Shown here: piece after piece, positions 19,270-27,971 of the stretch
How positions within the stretch are numbered: the stretch's first letter is position 1
Layout: each line of letters begins with the position of its first letter
Assembly (NCBI RefSeq): GCF_028288465.1
Contig: NZ_JAQBNR010000019.1
Span: 62,001-126,000 of the forward strand
Length of the DNA stretch: 64,000 bases
Source of the DNA: Ferruginibacter sp.
GTDB taxonomy: Bacteria > Bacteroidota > Bacteroidia > Chitinophagales > Chitinophagaceae
Direction of reading: 5' to 3'
Notes under the pieces: generated by a model
Databases searched by the model: none
The model's input: only the letters and a program-made list of their open reading frames with translations
Told to the model about the DNA's origin: nothing
Made by a program: the position numbers and the translations under genes

Positions 19270-20448
19270 ATGAAAAATAATATAACGTGCATATTAATAG
19301 CTGCAATTGTATTGTTGCAAAGCTGCAGCAAACAAGACTATTTCGATGTTCCTAAAGATAGCAGCGGGAATGTGATAATTACCACGGTAGCAAGTACTAC
19401 GTCTGCTGGCATCAGTACTTTGGATGATAATTTTACAATCAATGCGGTGTTACCCAATGCAAAAGCTGGCGATGAAATGACGGTGGAGTTACTAAAGCAG
19501 CAGGTTCCGGCAGGGGCTCCCGCAGGTAGCGCAACGCAATTATTGCCTATTGCCGGTACGCAAAAAAAAGTGACCGTAGCGGCTGACTTTACTGCGTCTG
19601 TACAATTTACCAGGAGCGAAGCTACCATGACAAAAGCAGGAGACGTGGTAACAGTAACTTTTGCCGGAAAGACAGAGTCTGCAATGAGAGTAATTACCAT
19701 GGTAAAAGCTACCACAGTTTCAGGTACCAAATACAATAATAAAGTAGTTCCTATTATTCGTTCTGCCGGTACTGCTTATTTTGAGGTTAAGGTGGCACCT
19801 AAACTGGCAGCCTATGCCGGTACGGTACTGGTAAAAAATAAGAATGGCATTAATGATCCCTGGCAAACTGTCGGCAGCTTTCCCGGTACATCGCAGGTAC
19901 CTATTTCCGGTGATGACTTTGCTATTGGAAAAGATACTATGTACTATGCCTTTATATCCCAGGTAGGCAGTTATTCTGATACGGTTACCCAGACAATACT
20001 TAACAGCAATCCTTATTTTCAATTTAAGAAAACAGGGAAAATGACATTGGGTGGCGCTTCTGCCGGCGTTAATATGTTTGTAAACGGAGCGGTAGCTGCA
20101 AGCAATGCCATGGCAATGATGGCCATTGATGATAGCTCATTAACAATTCATGGAGGGTCTGCATGGGCTGTTGGCGGCAAGGGTATTTCCTTTGTTAAAT
20201 CAACACTTGCCGTGTACAACGAAAACAATTCAGATAAAATAATGACGGCTTTCATGGCAGGAACACCAACAGCAACTGCCGACCCCACTTCAGGCGAAGG
20301 CGTGTATATTTTTAAAATCGTAAACGGACCCAATGCCACAGACATTTTTTACGGAATTTTAAAAGTTGTAAGTATAGTACCGGGATCTTCAATTAATTAT
20401 GAGTACAGGATTGGTAACCTGTATGCCCAGCTTGCTGTCCTTCAATAA
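19270..20448 (+). CDS. Surface lipoprotein of the SusCD operon, unknown function (SusE/F position)
   Basis: I do not recognise a named domain. The first residues form a lipoprotein signal (CILIAAIVLLQSC). The remainder, 392 residues in all, is beta-rich and low in charged residues, with Ala/Thr/Val/Gly-rich strands such as VSGTKYNNKVVPIIRSAG. Position 40 bases after SusD corresponds to SusE/SusF-type proteins, which are extra surface glycan-binding proteins that vary greatly in sequence. A surface binding role is inferred only from this position and the signal. A perfect 10-base inverted repeat lies downstream, so the operon probably ends here. Confidence 0.7.
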   Translation: MKNNITCILIAAIVLLQSCSKQDYFDVPKDSSGNVIITTVASTTSAGISTLDDNFTINAVLPNAKAGDEMTVELLKQQVPAGAPAGSATQLLPIAGTQKKVTVAADFTASVQFTRSEATMTKAGDVVTVTFAGKTESAMRVITMVKATTVSGTKYNNKVVPIIRSAGTAYFEVKVAPKLAAYAGTVLVKNKNGINDPWQTVGSFPGTSQVPISGDDFAIGKDTMYYAFISQVGSYSDTVTQTILNSNPYFQFKKTGKMTLGGASAGVNMFVNGAVAASNAMAMMAIDDSSLTIHGGSAWAVGGKGISFVKSTLAVYNENNSDKIMTAFMAGTPTATADPTSGEGVYIFKIVNGPNATDIFYGILKVVSIVPGSSINYEYRIGNLYAQLAVLQ

Positions 20449-20475
20449 ATTTCCTTTTTATTGATTCAAAATGAT

Positions 20476-20527
20476 GTTGTTATACTATTATTTGTAGATT
20501 TAAAGATGCAAACAATGGTATAACAAC
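20476..20527. promoter_or_regulatory. Perfect 10-base inverted repeat before the GMC oxidoreductase gene
   Basis: GTTGTTATAC (20476-20485) and GTATAACAAC (20518-20527) are exact reverse complements with 32 bases between them. The space is AT-rich and holds a near-match to a -7 box (TATTATTTG). The half-sites lie 42 bases apart, four DNA turns, so a pair of operator half-sites or a leader hairpin are both possible. It precedes the start codon by about 40 bases. Confidence 0.5.
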
Positions 20528-20568
20528 TCACCAAACCACAATTAGAACCACACACAATATTTTATTTT

Positions 20569-22305
20569 ATGGGAGATGTACAAATCAAAAAATCATCAGA
20601 AGTATATGATGTCATTATCGTAGGCTCCGGTGCAGGTGGCGGCATGGCAGGCTATGTACTGGCCAATGCCGGTATCAAAGTTTTAATGCTCGAAGCGGGT
20701 CCGTTTTTCGACCCTGCCAAACAATCGCAGCAAATGAAATGGCCGTATGAATCGCCGCGGCGGGGAGCTTCCACCACGCGGGCCTTTGGCGATTTTGATG
20801 CTGCGTACGGTGGCTGGCAAATAGAAGGCGAACCCTATACCACCAAAGACAAAACAGAATTCAGTTGGTTCAGGTCGCGTATGCTGGGCGGTAAAACCAA
20901 TCACTGGGGAAGAATTTCTTTGCGCATGGGACCGCTCGATTTTCAGCCAACTGACGGACTTACCGAACGTTGGCCAATTACATACGACGAAGTAAAACCT
21001 TTCTATGATAAGGTAGACCGCATGATTGGCGTGTACGGCACCAATGAAGGATTGGAGAATGATCCTGACGGCGTTTTTCTTCCTCCTCCAAAACCAAGGC
21101 TCAATGAAATATTTATAAAAAATGGCGCAGCTAAAGCGGGCGTAAAAGTAATTGCCGGACGAGGTTCTGTTTTAACAGAGGCACTGCCCGGCAATAAGGA
21201 CCGTGGCGCCTGTTTTTATTGCGGCCAGTGCGGCCGTAGTTGCAAAATCTATGGGGACTTTTCGGCGTCCTCATGTCTTGTAATTCCCGCCATTAAAACG
21301 GGTAATTTAAAAGTGATTACCAATGCCATGGTGCGCCAGGTACTGACCGGTAAAGACGGCCAGGCAACTGGCGTTTCTTATGTTGATAAAACAGACGGAC
21401 AGGAATACCAGCTGAATGGAAAGACAATTATCCTCGGTGCAAGTGCCTGCGAATCGGCCCGCATATTATTAAACTCGGCATCGGCGCAGCATCCGGGCGG
21501 CCTTGCCAACAGCAGTGGCGTAGTGGGTAAGTACCTGCACGATTCAACCGGTGCCAGCCTGGGAGGCTTTCTTCCCCAGTTGATGGACCGCAAACGTTAC
21601 AATGAGGATGGTGTGGGCAGTGTGCATATTTATTCTCCCTGGTGGCTTGATAATAAAAATGTTGATTTTCCCCGCGGTTATCATATAGAATATGGTGGTG
21701 GTATGCATATGCCTTCGTATGGCTTTGGCGGCGGCACCACAAAAATGAATGGTATGGTACCGGGCAGGGATGGCAAAACCAAAACCGGCGGAGGTTTTGG
21801 CGCTTCATTAAAAGATGATTACCGTCGCTTTTACGGAACGCAGGTGGGTATGGCTGGTCGTGGTACTGCCATTGCACGAAAAGAAAATTTGTGTGAGATT
21901 GATCCGAACGTGGTTGATAAATATGGTATACCGGTATTGCGTTTTAACTATACCTGGAGCAACGAAGAAATCAAGCAAGCCAAACACATGATTGATACTT
22001 TTCAGTCCATCATGCATGGTATGGGTGCTGTAATTACCTCAACTATACAGGGGCCGGAAACCAACTACGGACTGGAAGCACCAGGAAGAATCATTCATGA
22101 AGTAGGTACTATCCGTATGGGGGATGATCCTAAAACATCTGCTCTTAATAAATGGTGCCAGGCCCATGATTGCAAAAATTTATTTGTTGTAGATGCAGCC
22201 CCATTTGTACAGCAGGGAGATAAAAATGCTACCTGGACAATCCTCGCTTTATCTATGCGTACAGCTGAATATATTCTTGATCAAAGAAAGAAACAAAATA
22301 TTTAA
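20569..22305 (+). CDS. GMC-family FAD-dependent oxidoreductase (sugar/polyol dehydrogenase large subunit)
   Basis: This 578-residue flavoprotein most likely oxidises a hydroxyl of a sugar or glycoside in the periplasm. The FAD-binding Rossmann motif is [20 protein letters not shown] at residues 15-34. The [12 protein letters not shown] block and the C-terminal [11 protein letters not shown] with [10 protein letters not shown] are GMC features. At about residues 214-224 [11 protein letters not shown] forms a cysteine cluster like that which binds a [3Fe-4S] centre in bacterial FAD-glucose dehydrogenase. It has no signal peptide; the next gene supplies one, as in FAD-glucose dehydrogenases where the small subunit carries the large one through the Tat system. 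Family members include glucoside 3-dehydrogenases; substrate unproven here. Confidence 0.9.
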   Translation: MGDVQIKKSSEVYDVIIVGSGAGGGMAGYVLANAGIKVLMLEAGPFFDPAKQSQQMKWPYESPRRGASTTRAFGDFDAAYGGWQIEGEPYTTKDKTEFSWFRSRMLGGKTNHWGRISLRMGPLDFQPTDGLTERWPITYDEVKPFYDKVDRMIGVYGTNEGLENDPDGVFLPPPKPRLNEIFIKNGAAKAGVKVIAGRGSVLTEALPGNKDRGACFYCGQCGRSCKIYGDFSASSCLVIPAIKTGNLKVITNAMVRQVLTGKDGQATGVSYVDKTDGQEYQLNGKTIILGASACESARILLNSASAQHPGGLANSSGVVGKYLHDSTGASLGGFLPQLMDRKRYNEDGVGSVHIYSPWWLDNKNVDFPRGYHIEYGGGMHMPSYGFGGGTTKMNGMVPGRDGKTKTGGGFGASLKDDYRRFYGTQVGMAGRGTAIARKENLCEIDPNVVDKYGIPVLRFNYTWSNEEIKQAKHMIDTFQSIMHGMGAVITSTIQGPETNYGLEAPGRIIHEVGTIRMGDDPKTSALNKWCQAHDCKNLFVVDAAPFVQQGDKNATWTILALSMRTAEYILDQRKKQNI

Positions 22306-22308
22306 ATT

Positions 22309-22941
22309 ATGAACAGAAGACAATCATTAAAAGCCCTCAGCATATCTACACTTACCGCCGGATTACTGATTGAATCCTGCAAAACAGATACGCCAAAGTC
22401 AGCCACTGTAGTCGATAACAATAACCTGGGCGATGTGGCAGGCCTGCAGGAGTTTGAAATAGAAAGATTAAAAAAACTATATGCGGCACCGGCATTTTTC
22501 AATGAACACGAAAAAAGTACTTTGATCGTACTGGCTGACCTGATCATTCCAAAAGACGCGGTATCTGGCAGCGCCTCCGATGCTAAAGTGGCTGACTTTA
22601 TTGAGTTTATTGTAAAAGATATTCCTGACCACCAGGTGCCCATGCGGGGGGGATTAAAATGGCTGGACCTGCAATGCCTGAATACCTATGGCCAACCATT
22701 TACCGGTTGTACGGCAGCACAGCAAACCGAACTGCTGGAACAAATTGCTTACCCCGGTAAAACAAAGCCGGAAATGCACCAGGGCGAGGTATTTTTTAAC
22801 CGCATGCGTGACCTTACCGCTTCTGGTTTTTATACAAGTGAAATCGGAATCAAAGACCTTGGCTATAAAGGCAATGCACCCGGTAAATGGGAAGGTGTTC
22901 CGAAAGACGTATTGCAGCAATACAATTTGAAGGATGAGTAA
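22309..22941 (+). CDS. Gluconate 2-dehydrogenase subunit 3 family protein (Tat-exported small subunit)
   Basis: This 210-residue protein starts three bases after the GMC gene stop codon and is its small (gamma) subunit. The N-terminus MNRRQSLKALSISTLTAGLL is a twin-arginine signal, followed by a cysteine (IESC) that could be lipidated. The family core is visible in FFNEHEKSTLIVLADLIIP and VADFIEFIVKDIP, and in the C-terminal GFYTSEIGIKDLGYKGN. In related dehydrogenases this subunit is needed for export and folding of the FAD subunit. No third, cytochrome subunit is encoded next to the pair; the cytochrome-bearing protein at 32.8-35.0 kb is a possible electron acceptor. Confidence 0.9.
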   Translation: MNRRQSLKALSISTLTAGLLIESCKTDTPKSATVVDNNNLGDVAGLQEFEIERLKKLYAAPAFFNEHEKSTLIVLADLIIPKDAVSGSASDAKVADFIEFIVKDIPDHQVPMRGGLKWLDLQCLNTYGQPFTGCTAAQQTELLEQIAYPGKTKPEMHQGEVFFNRMRDLTASGFYTSEIGIKDLGYKGNAPGKWEGVPKDVLQQYNLKDE

Positions 22942-23095
22942 AGAATGAGCATTTTAAAAAGTAGCGACCACCGGATAAATAAAGTATCAATAAAAAAGTA
23001 ACAAGGATAACATAGCTTTTCCAACGGGTACTGAAAGATTTGGGGTACAAATTGCCCCGGTATTATTAATTAAAAAAACTTCAAAAAATTACACC

Positions 23096-24535
23096 ATGAA
23101 AAAGGGTAAAAAGTCGGAAAATTCAAGGCGCAGTTTTATTAAAAATGCTGGGCTGGTATCTGCTGGTTTTATGATTGTACCAAGACATGTATTGGGAGGC
23201 AAAGGGTTTGTGGCCCCGAGCGATAAATTAAATATTGCAGCCATTGGCGCAGGAGGCAAAGGACATGACGATTTAAAGAATTTTTCAAAAAGTCCAAATG
23301 TTAACATCGTTGCATTATGCGATGTGGATGACCGCCGGTCGGCTGAATCAAGGAAAGAATATCCCAATGCGAAATATTACAAAGATTTCAGGGTAATGCT
23401 GGAGACAGAAAAAAATAATATTGATGCCTGTAATATTTCAACACCTGATAACATACACGCTGTAGCAACAATTGCGGCTATGCAATTGGGCAAACATGTA
23501 TACACGCAAAAGCCCCTCACCCATGATATTTTTGAAGCCCGTACACTGGCCAATGCGGCGGGGAAGTACAAAGTAATTACACAAATGGGCAACCAGGGCG
23601 GCTCCAGTGACGGTGTTCGCCAGGCCAAAGAAATGCACGATGCCAATTTATTAGGCGATGTGCATACCGTATATGTTTGGACCAACAGGCCGTTGTGGCC
23701 GCAAGGTTTACCTACGCCAACAGGTAGTTTTCCGGTGCCTAAAGAGGTGGATTGGGATCTTTGGCTGGGCCCTGCAAAATACATCGATTACAACCCTGCG
23801 TATATGCCCTGGAACTGGCGTGGCTGGAATGCCTTTGGTACGGGTGCCCTCGGTGACATGGCTTGCCACATGATGGACCCTGTATTTCGCATTCTGCCAA
23901 TTGATTTTCCTACCGAAGTAGAATGCAGTATTCCTAAAAGTTGGACGGTGGATGGTAAAGAAGCAAAATATCCTGATGGCTATCCGCCTGCTTCCGTAAT
24001 CCATTTAAAGTATCCCAGAAAAGACGGTAAGGGAGAAGTAAAGGTATCCTGGTTTGACGGCGGTATTATGCCACCCCTTCCCGATGAATTGCTGCCGGGT
24101 GAAACGTTTGGAGGCAATGATGGAGGCGCCATGTTTATCGGTGATAAAAGTAAAATGATTGTGGATTGCTATGGAGAAAATCCGCGGCTGTTACCATCTT
24201 CACTGATGAAGCAAACGGTAATGCCCGCGCAAACTATTGCGAGGGTACCCGAAGGACATTACCTGCAATGGGTAAACGCCTGTATGGCAGGGTATGGTAA
24301 AGCAAAAACCAGCTCACCATTTGAGTATGCCGGGCCTTTTACTGAAAGTATTTTAATCGGCAACCTGGCCATTAGAAGCTGGAACCTGGAAACGAAAAAT
24401 GCAAAAGGCAGAAGCGAATACCCGGGCAGAAAGAAATTGTTGTGGAATGCAAAAGAAATGAAAATCACGAATTTTGATGATGCCAACCAGTTTGTGAAAA
24501 GAGATTACCGCCAGGGATGGAGTTTGGGAATGTAA
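23096..24535 (+). CDS. Gfo/Idh/MocA-family oxidoreductase with twin-arginine signal
   Basis: This NAD(P)-binding oxidoreductase of 479 residues appears exported, since it starts with a Tat-type signal (SRRSFIKNAGLVSAGFMIVP). The Rossmann motif is LNIAAIGAGGKGHDDL and the family KP motif is in YTQKPLTHDIFEARTL. WNWRGWNAFGTGALGDMACH is characteristic of the large secreted subgroup found in Bacteroidota and Planctomycetes. Such proteins often keep their cofactor tightly bound and can act on glycosides through a keto intermediate. Between the GMC pair and a DUF1080 gene, a role in 3-keto-sugar chemistry is likely. About 150 bases separate it from the previous gene. Confidence 0.9.
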   Translation: MKKGKKSENSRRSFIKNAGLVSAGFMIVPRHVLGGKGFVAPSDKLNIAAIGAGGKGHDDLKNFSKSPNVNIVALCDVDDRRSAESRKEYPNAKYYKDFRVMLETEKNNIDACNISTPDNIHAVATIAAMQLGKHVYTQKPLTHDIFEARTLANAAGKYKVITQMGNQGGSSDGVRQAKEMHDANLLGDVHTVYVWTNRPLWPQGLPTPTGSFPVPKEVDWDLWLGPAKYIDYNPAYMPWNWRGWNAFGTGALGDMACHMMDPVFRILPIDFPTEVECSIPKSWTVDGKEAKYPDGYPPASVIHLKYPRKDGKGEVKVSWFDGGIMPPLPDELLPGETFGGNDGGAMFIGDKSKMIVDCYGENPRLLPSSLMKQTVMPAQTIARVPEGHYLQWVNACMAGYGKAKTSSPFEYAGPFTESILIGNLAIRSWNLETKNAKGRSEYPGRKKLLWNAKEMKITNFDDANQFVKRDYRQGWSLGM

Positions 24536-24559
24536 ATAATGATTGAATATTCTTGCACT

Positions 24560-24581
24560 GTCCGGCTGTCGCCAGCCGGGC
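24560..24581. repeat. Short GC-rich hairpin after the Gfo/Idh/MocA gene
   Basis: CCGGCTG and CAGCCGG pair around a four-base loop, extended to nine pairs with one G-T. It lies 25 bases after a stop codon, in the 130-base gap before the DUF1080 gene. A loose T-rich stretch (TTGGCTTTTA) follows. It may be a weak terminator or a message-stabilising hairpin. Confidence 0.45.
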
Positions 24582-24665
24582 AGGCTTGGCTTTTATCAGA
24601 AAGGAAAGGAAGTATAACCTACGAATTTCAAGTACTGAAATATTAATGTCTGTAAATAAAAAAAC

Positions 24666-25307
24666 ATGAAAAAAATTATTGTATTGCTTTTGCCTGCGTT
24701 GTTTTTGATGGCCTGCTCCAATTCTAATAAATTAAAAGGAAGCAATGGATGGATAGGTCTCTTCGATGGCAAGTCGCTTGATGGATGGAAATTTAGCGAA
24801 CAGCCTGGTACATTTTCCGTTGAAGACGGAGCTATAAAAGTTGCAGGAGTTCGTTCTCACCTGTATTATGATGGCCCGGTATTGAATCACAATTTTACCA
24901 ACTTCGAATTTAAGGCAAGGGTAATGACAAAGCCTGGTTCTAATTCTGGTATCTATTTTCACACAGCCTACCAGCAAACAGGTTTTCCCGATAAGGGCTT
25001 TGAAGTGCAGGTAAATAATTCGCATAGCGACTGGAAAAGAACAGCGGGTTTGTATGATATTAAAGACGTAAAGGAAACCTATGTAAAAGATGACGAATGG
25101 TTTACCGAATATATAAAAGTAGAAGGCAAACACGTGATCACAAAAATCAATGATATAGTAGTGTGCGACTGGACGCAGCCTGATGGATTTGTTCCTCCTA
25201 AAGGTCATTCGGAAAGAATTATCTCCAACGGCACTTTTGCCTTGCAGGGACACGATCCTAAAAGCATTGTGTTTTTCAAAGACATTATGGTGCGGCCTTT
25301 ACCCTAA
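24666..25307 (+). CDS. DUF1080 lipoprotein (3-keto-disaccharide hydrolase domain family)
   Basis: This 213-residue lipoprotein has the signal LLLPALFLMAC and consists of a single concanavalin-like DUF1080 domain. Typical blocks are WIGLFDGKSLDGWK, the jelly-roll strand FEFKARVMTKPGSNSGIYFH and GFEVQVNNSH. Characterised members cleave or open 3-keto-glycosides after a dehydrogenase has oxidised carbon 3 of the sugar. The neighbouring GMC and Gfo/Idh/MocA genes therefore fit as partners. Cell-envelope location follows from the lipobox. Whether this member is a hydrolase or a lyase cannot be told from sequence. Confidence 0.88.
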   Translation: MKKIIVLLLPALFLMACSNSNKLKGSNGWIGLFDGKSLDGWKFSEQPGTFSVEDGAIKVAGVRSHLYYDGPVLNHNFTNFEFKARVMTKPGSNSGIYFHTAYQQTGFPDKGFEVQVNNSHSDWKRTAGLYDIKDVKETYVKDDEWFTEYIKVEGKHVITKINDIVVCDWTQPDGFVPPKGHSERIISNGTFALQGHDPKSIVFFKDIMVRPLP

Positions 25308-25311
25308 TATT

Positions 25312-25372
25312 TGGTAACGTATCGGATTGCTGTAGTTGGGAACAAAGTAAATTACGTTACCAGCATGCGCCA
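25312..25372. repeat. Perfect 10-base inverted repeat between DUF1080 and HUMPS genes
   Basis: TGGTAACGTA (25312-25321) and TACGTTACCA (25363-25372) are exact reverse complements across 41 bases. It fills the gap between the last envelope gene and the first cytosolic gene of the cluster. It could be an operator pair or an mRNA hairpin that sets different expression on the two sides. Confidence 0.45.
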
Positions 25373-25421
25373 TACAAAAATGCTTATCTCATTTTCAACC
25401 TGATAAAACCTGATTAAAAAA

Positions 25422-26114
25422 ATGAATCCAATTGTTCAGATATCTCTTGACCTTACCAATATTGACGAAGCCCTGGAAACGGCCGCCATGGCCATGCGGG
25501 CAGGGGTAGACTGGCTGGAAGCCGGAACCCCGTTGATATTGGCAGAAGGCTTGCATGGTGTAAAAAAATTACGGGAAGCTTTTCCCGGTGTGCCGATTGT
25601 TGCCGATTTAAAAACGATGGATGGTGGCTACCTGGAAGCCGAAATGATGGCGAAAGCCGGCGCTACCCATGTGGTAGTAATGGCAAGAGCGCATGAAGAA
25701 ACAATCAAATGCGTTGTAAATGCCGGTCGTGATTTTGGCATTAAAGTAATGGGTGATAACCTCGGTTGCGAAGACATGGTAGCGGCGGCAAAATGGCTGG
25801 AAGACCTGGGTTGTGATTATGTAATTCACCACATTGGTTACGATGAACGCCGTGGTATTGCCGCCAGGGGCTTGCGCATGCCGAGCCCTTTGGACCAGCT
25901 TCGGGAAGTAGTGAATGCTGTAAAAATTCCGGTGCAGGCTGTAGGCGGGCTTAGCCTGGAGCAAGCCATTCAATGTCCTGAATACGGCGCCCCGCTGGTA
26001 GTATTGGGCGCACCGTTAACCATTGACGGAGACAGTTTTAAAACCGCAGGTGGCGATTTGGAAAGTTCATTGCGCCTGATCTGCGAAAAAATCCATTCTT
26101 ATAAAACAAACTAA
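25422..26114 (+). CDS. HUMPS-family enzyme (3-hexulose-6-phosphate synthase / 3-keto-L-gulonate-6-phosphate decarboxylase)
   Basis: This is a 230-residue TIM barrel of the orotidine-phosphate-decarboxylase superfamily. The family motif DLKTMDGGYLEAEMMAKAGA at about residue 66 holds the Asp-Lys-Asp metal and catalytic residues. VDWLEAGTPLI and VQAVGGLSLEQA are further conserved blocks. Members either decarboxylate 3-keto-L-gulonate-6-phosphate or condense formaldehyde with ribulose-5-phosphate. No 6-phospho-3-hexuloisomerase lies next to it, which favours the decarboxylase-like use in this sugar-acid context, although that is inference. It has no signal peptide and is cytosolic. The next gene follows after 11 bases. 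Confidence 0.85.
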   Translation: MNPIVQISLDLTNIDEALETAAMAMRAGVDWLEAGTPLILAEGLHGVKKLREAFPGVPIVADLKTMDGGYLEAEMMAKAGATHVVVMARAHEETIKCVVNAGRDFGIKVMGDNLGCEDMVAAAKWLEDLGCDYVIHHIGYDERRGIAARGLRMPSPLDQLREVVNAVKIPVQAVGGLSLEQAIQCPEYGAPLVVLGAPLTIDGDSFKTAGGDLESSLRLICEKIHSYKTN

Positions 26115-26125
26115 AATAGTAGCAA

Positions 26126-27151
26126 ATGAAATCAGCCGCTGTAGTAAATTTTGCGCCTGAAAAAGGTTCAGTGGAAATAAGAGAAATAGAGCAACCCACT
26201 ATTGGGGAAGAAGATGTGTTGCTGGAAGTAGCCAACGTAGGGGTTTGCGGAAGCGACCTGCACCAATGGACAGCCGATCATAGCTGGCCGGTAAATTATC
26301 CGGTTGTATTGGGTCATGAATTTGGTGGCCATATTGTTGCTCTTGGCACTAAAGTAAAAGGATGGAAAGAAGGCGACCGCGTAGTGAGCGAAACCGCCGC
26401 AGTGATAGATGTCAACAATCCCATGTCAAGAATTGGATTGTACAATCTTGATCCGACAAGAAAAGGTTTTGGCTATGGCGTAAATGGCGCTATGACAAAG
26501 TATGTACGTGTTCCTGCCAGGTGCCTGCATAAAGTGCCCGACCAGATTCCTTTTGAACATGCTTGTTTAACAGAACCTTGCTGTGTTGCTTATAGTGCAG
26601 TAGTGGAAAACACCGGCTTAAAACCCGGCGACCGCGTGATCGTGCTGGGTCCCGGAACCATTGGCATTTTATGCGCAGCCATGGCAAGACTGTGTGGTGC
26701 GCAAGTAGCCATTGTTGGTCTGGAAGCAGATAAACATCGCCTGGATATTGCCAAACAATACGGCTGCGAAGCCATCATTGGGGATGCGACTGAATGGGCA
26801 TTTAAAAGAGATGGCCTTGGTGCTGATTGTGTAATAGACGCCGCGGGTGCAAGCATCACGTTGAAAATTGCCATGCAGCTGGTAAGACCGAACGGACGAA
26901 TAACTAAGGTAGGTTGGGGGCCGCAGCCATTGGGTTTTAATCTTGATCCACTGGTACAAAAAAATATCCGTTTGCAGGGTAGCTTTAGTCATAATTGGCC
27001 CATGTGGGAAAGAGTGCTTGCTTTACTAGCCAGCGGTCAGCTGGATGTAAAGCCTATCATTGGCGGCGTATGGCCTGTAACGGAGTGGCATACGGCTTTT
27101 GAAAAAATGCACAAAGGCGAAATTGTAAAAAGCGTTTTAAAACCAGTCTAA
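26126..27151 (+). CDS. Zinc-type medium-chain alcohol/polyol dehydrogenase without the structural zinc cluster
   Basis: This cytosolic MDR dehydrogenase of 341 residues has the catalytic zinc ligands in VGVCGSDLHQW and LGHEFGGHI, and a later Glu in LTEPCCVAYSAV. The NAD-binding motif is VIVLGPGTIGILCAAMARLCG. It is closest in look to sorbitol/threonine-type dehydrogenases. In those the four-cysteine structural zinc loop follows the GDRV motif; here that position reads VIDVNNPMSRIGLYNLDPTR with no cysteine at all. It lies between the HUMPS gene and an SDR gene with gaps near 10 bases, so it is part of one operon acting on sugar alcohols or keto acids. Exact substrate unknown. Confidence 0.88.
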   Translation: MKSAAVVNFAPEKGSVEIREIEQPTIGEEDVLLEVANVGVCGSDLHQWTADHSWPVNYPVVLGHEFGGHIVALGTKVKGWKEGDRVVSETAAVIDVNNPMSRIGLYNLDPTRKGFGYGVNGAMTKYVRVPARCLHKVPDQIPFEHACLTEPCCVAYSAVVENTGLKPGDRVIVLGPGTIGILCAAMARLCGAQVAIVGLEADKHRLDIAKQYGCEAIIGDATEWAFKRDGLGADCVIDAAGASITLKIAMQLVRPNGRITKVGWGPQPLGFNLDPLVQKNIRLQGSFSHNWPMWERVLALLASGQLDVKPIIGGVWPVTEWHTAFEKMHKGEIVKSVLKPV

Positions 27152-27161
27152 ATAAATCAGG

Positions 27162-27959
27162 ATGCGGTTAAAAGATAAAGTAATCATCGTTACAGGAAGC
27201 ACCACCGGCATCGGCAAAGCCATTGCATTGCGCTGCGTTGCTGAAGGTGCAAAAGTGGTGATCAACGGGTTGGATAGAGAAGGCGGCGAATCAGTGGCAA
27301 CAGTATTAGGAGACAAGGCCGTTTTGCATGTTGAAGATATCAGCATCGCGGGAGCTCCTCAGCGCCTGGTAGAAGTTGCCGTTAAAACTTTCGGCAAGCT
27401 GGATGCCGTTGTAAACAATGCAGCCATGGTGGTATCAGGTAATATCAGCACTACCGACCTGGCATTTTTACGCACCGTGCTCGAAGTAAATACCATTGCT
27501 CCGTTTGCATTGTTGCAGGCGGCATTGCCTGAGCTTACTAAAACCCATGGATGTGTGTTAAACATCGGCTCTGTAAATGCCTATAGCGGCGAACCCAACC
27601 TGTTGCCTTATAGCATATCGAAAGGTGCTTTGATGACCATGACCCGTAACCTTGGTGATACGCTCAACCGTGAAAATGGCGTCCGCATCAACCAGATCAA
27701 CCCCGGCTGGGTGTTGACTGAAACAGAAACCCTGCGCAAGCGACAGCATGGGTTGGCGGAAGACTGGTACAAGGATATCCCATCCGTATACGCACCCGCC
27801 GGAAGAATATTGAAGCCGGAAGAAATAGCCGCCGCTGCCGTGTATTGGCTCAGCGATGAAAGCGGTCCCGTATCCGGCCAGGTGATGGATTTGGAACAAT
27901 ATCCTTTTATTGGGCGTAACCCGCCGAAAGACACCACCACAATTCCTGTATCAAAATAA
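27162..27959 (+). CDS. Short-chain dehydrogenase/reductase (SDR family)
   Basis: This classical SDR of 265 residues has the cofactor motif TGSTTGIGKAIALRC, the NNAA motif (VVNNAAMVV), the catalytic serine in NIGSVNAYSG and the YSISK Tyr-Lys pair. The C-terminal PGWVLTETE and DESGPVSGQVMDLE complete the fold. It should interconvert a hydroxyl and a keto group of a small sugar or sugar acid with NAD(P). It starts 10 bases after the MDR gene and is followed 12 bases later by a sugar isomerase-like gene. The substrate cannot be told. Confidence 0.9.
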   Translation: MRLKDKVIIVTGSTTGIGKAIALRCVAEGAKVVINGLDREGGESVATVLGDKAVLHVEDISIAGAPQRLVEVAVKTFGKLDAVVNNAAMVVSGNISTTDLAFLRTVLEVNTIAPFALLQAALPELTKTHGCVLNIGSVNAYSGEPNLLPYSISKGALMTMTRNLGDTLNRENGVRINQINPGWVLTETETLRKRQHGLAEDWYKDIPSVYAPAGRILKPEEIAAAAVYWLSDESGPVSGQVMDLEQYPFIGRNPPKDTTTIPVSK

Positions 27960-27971
27960 AATATTGTACTT

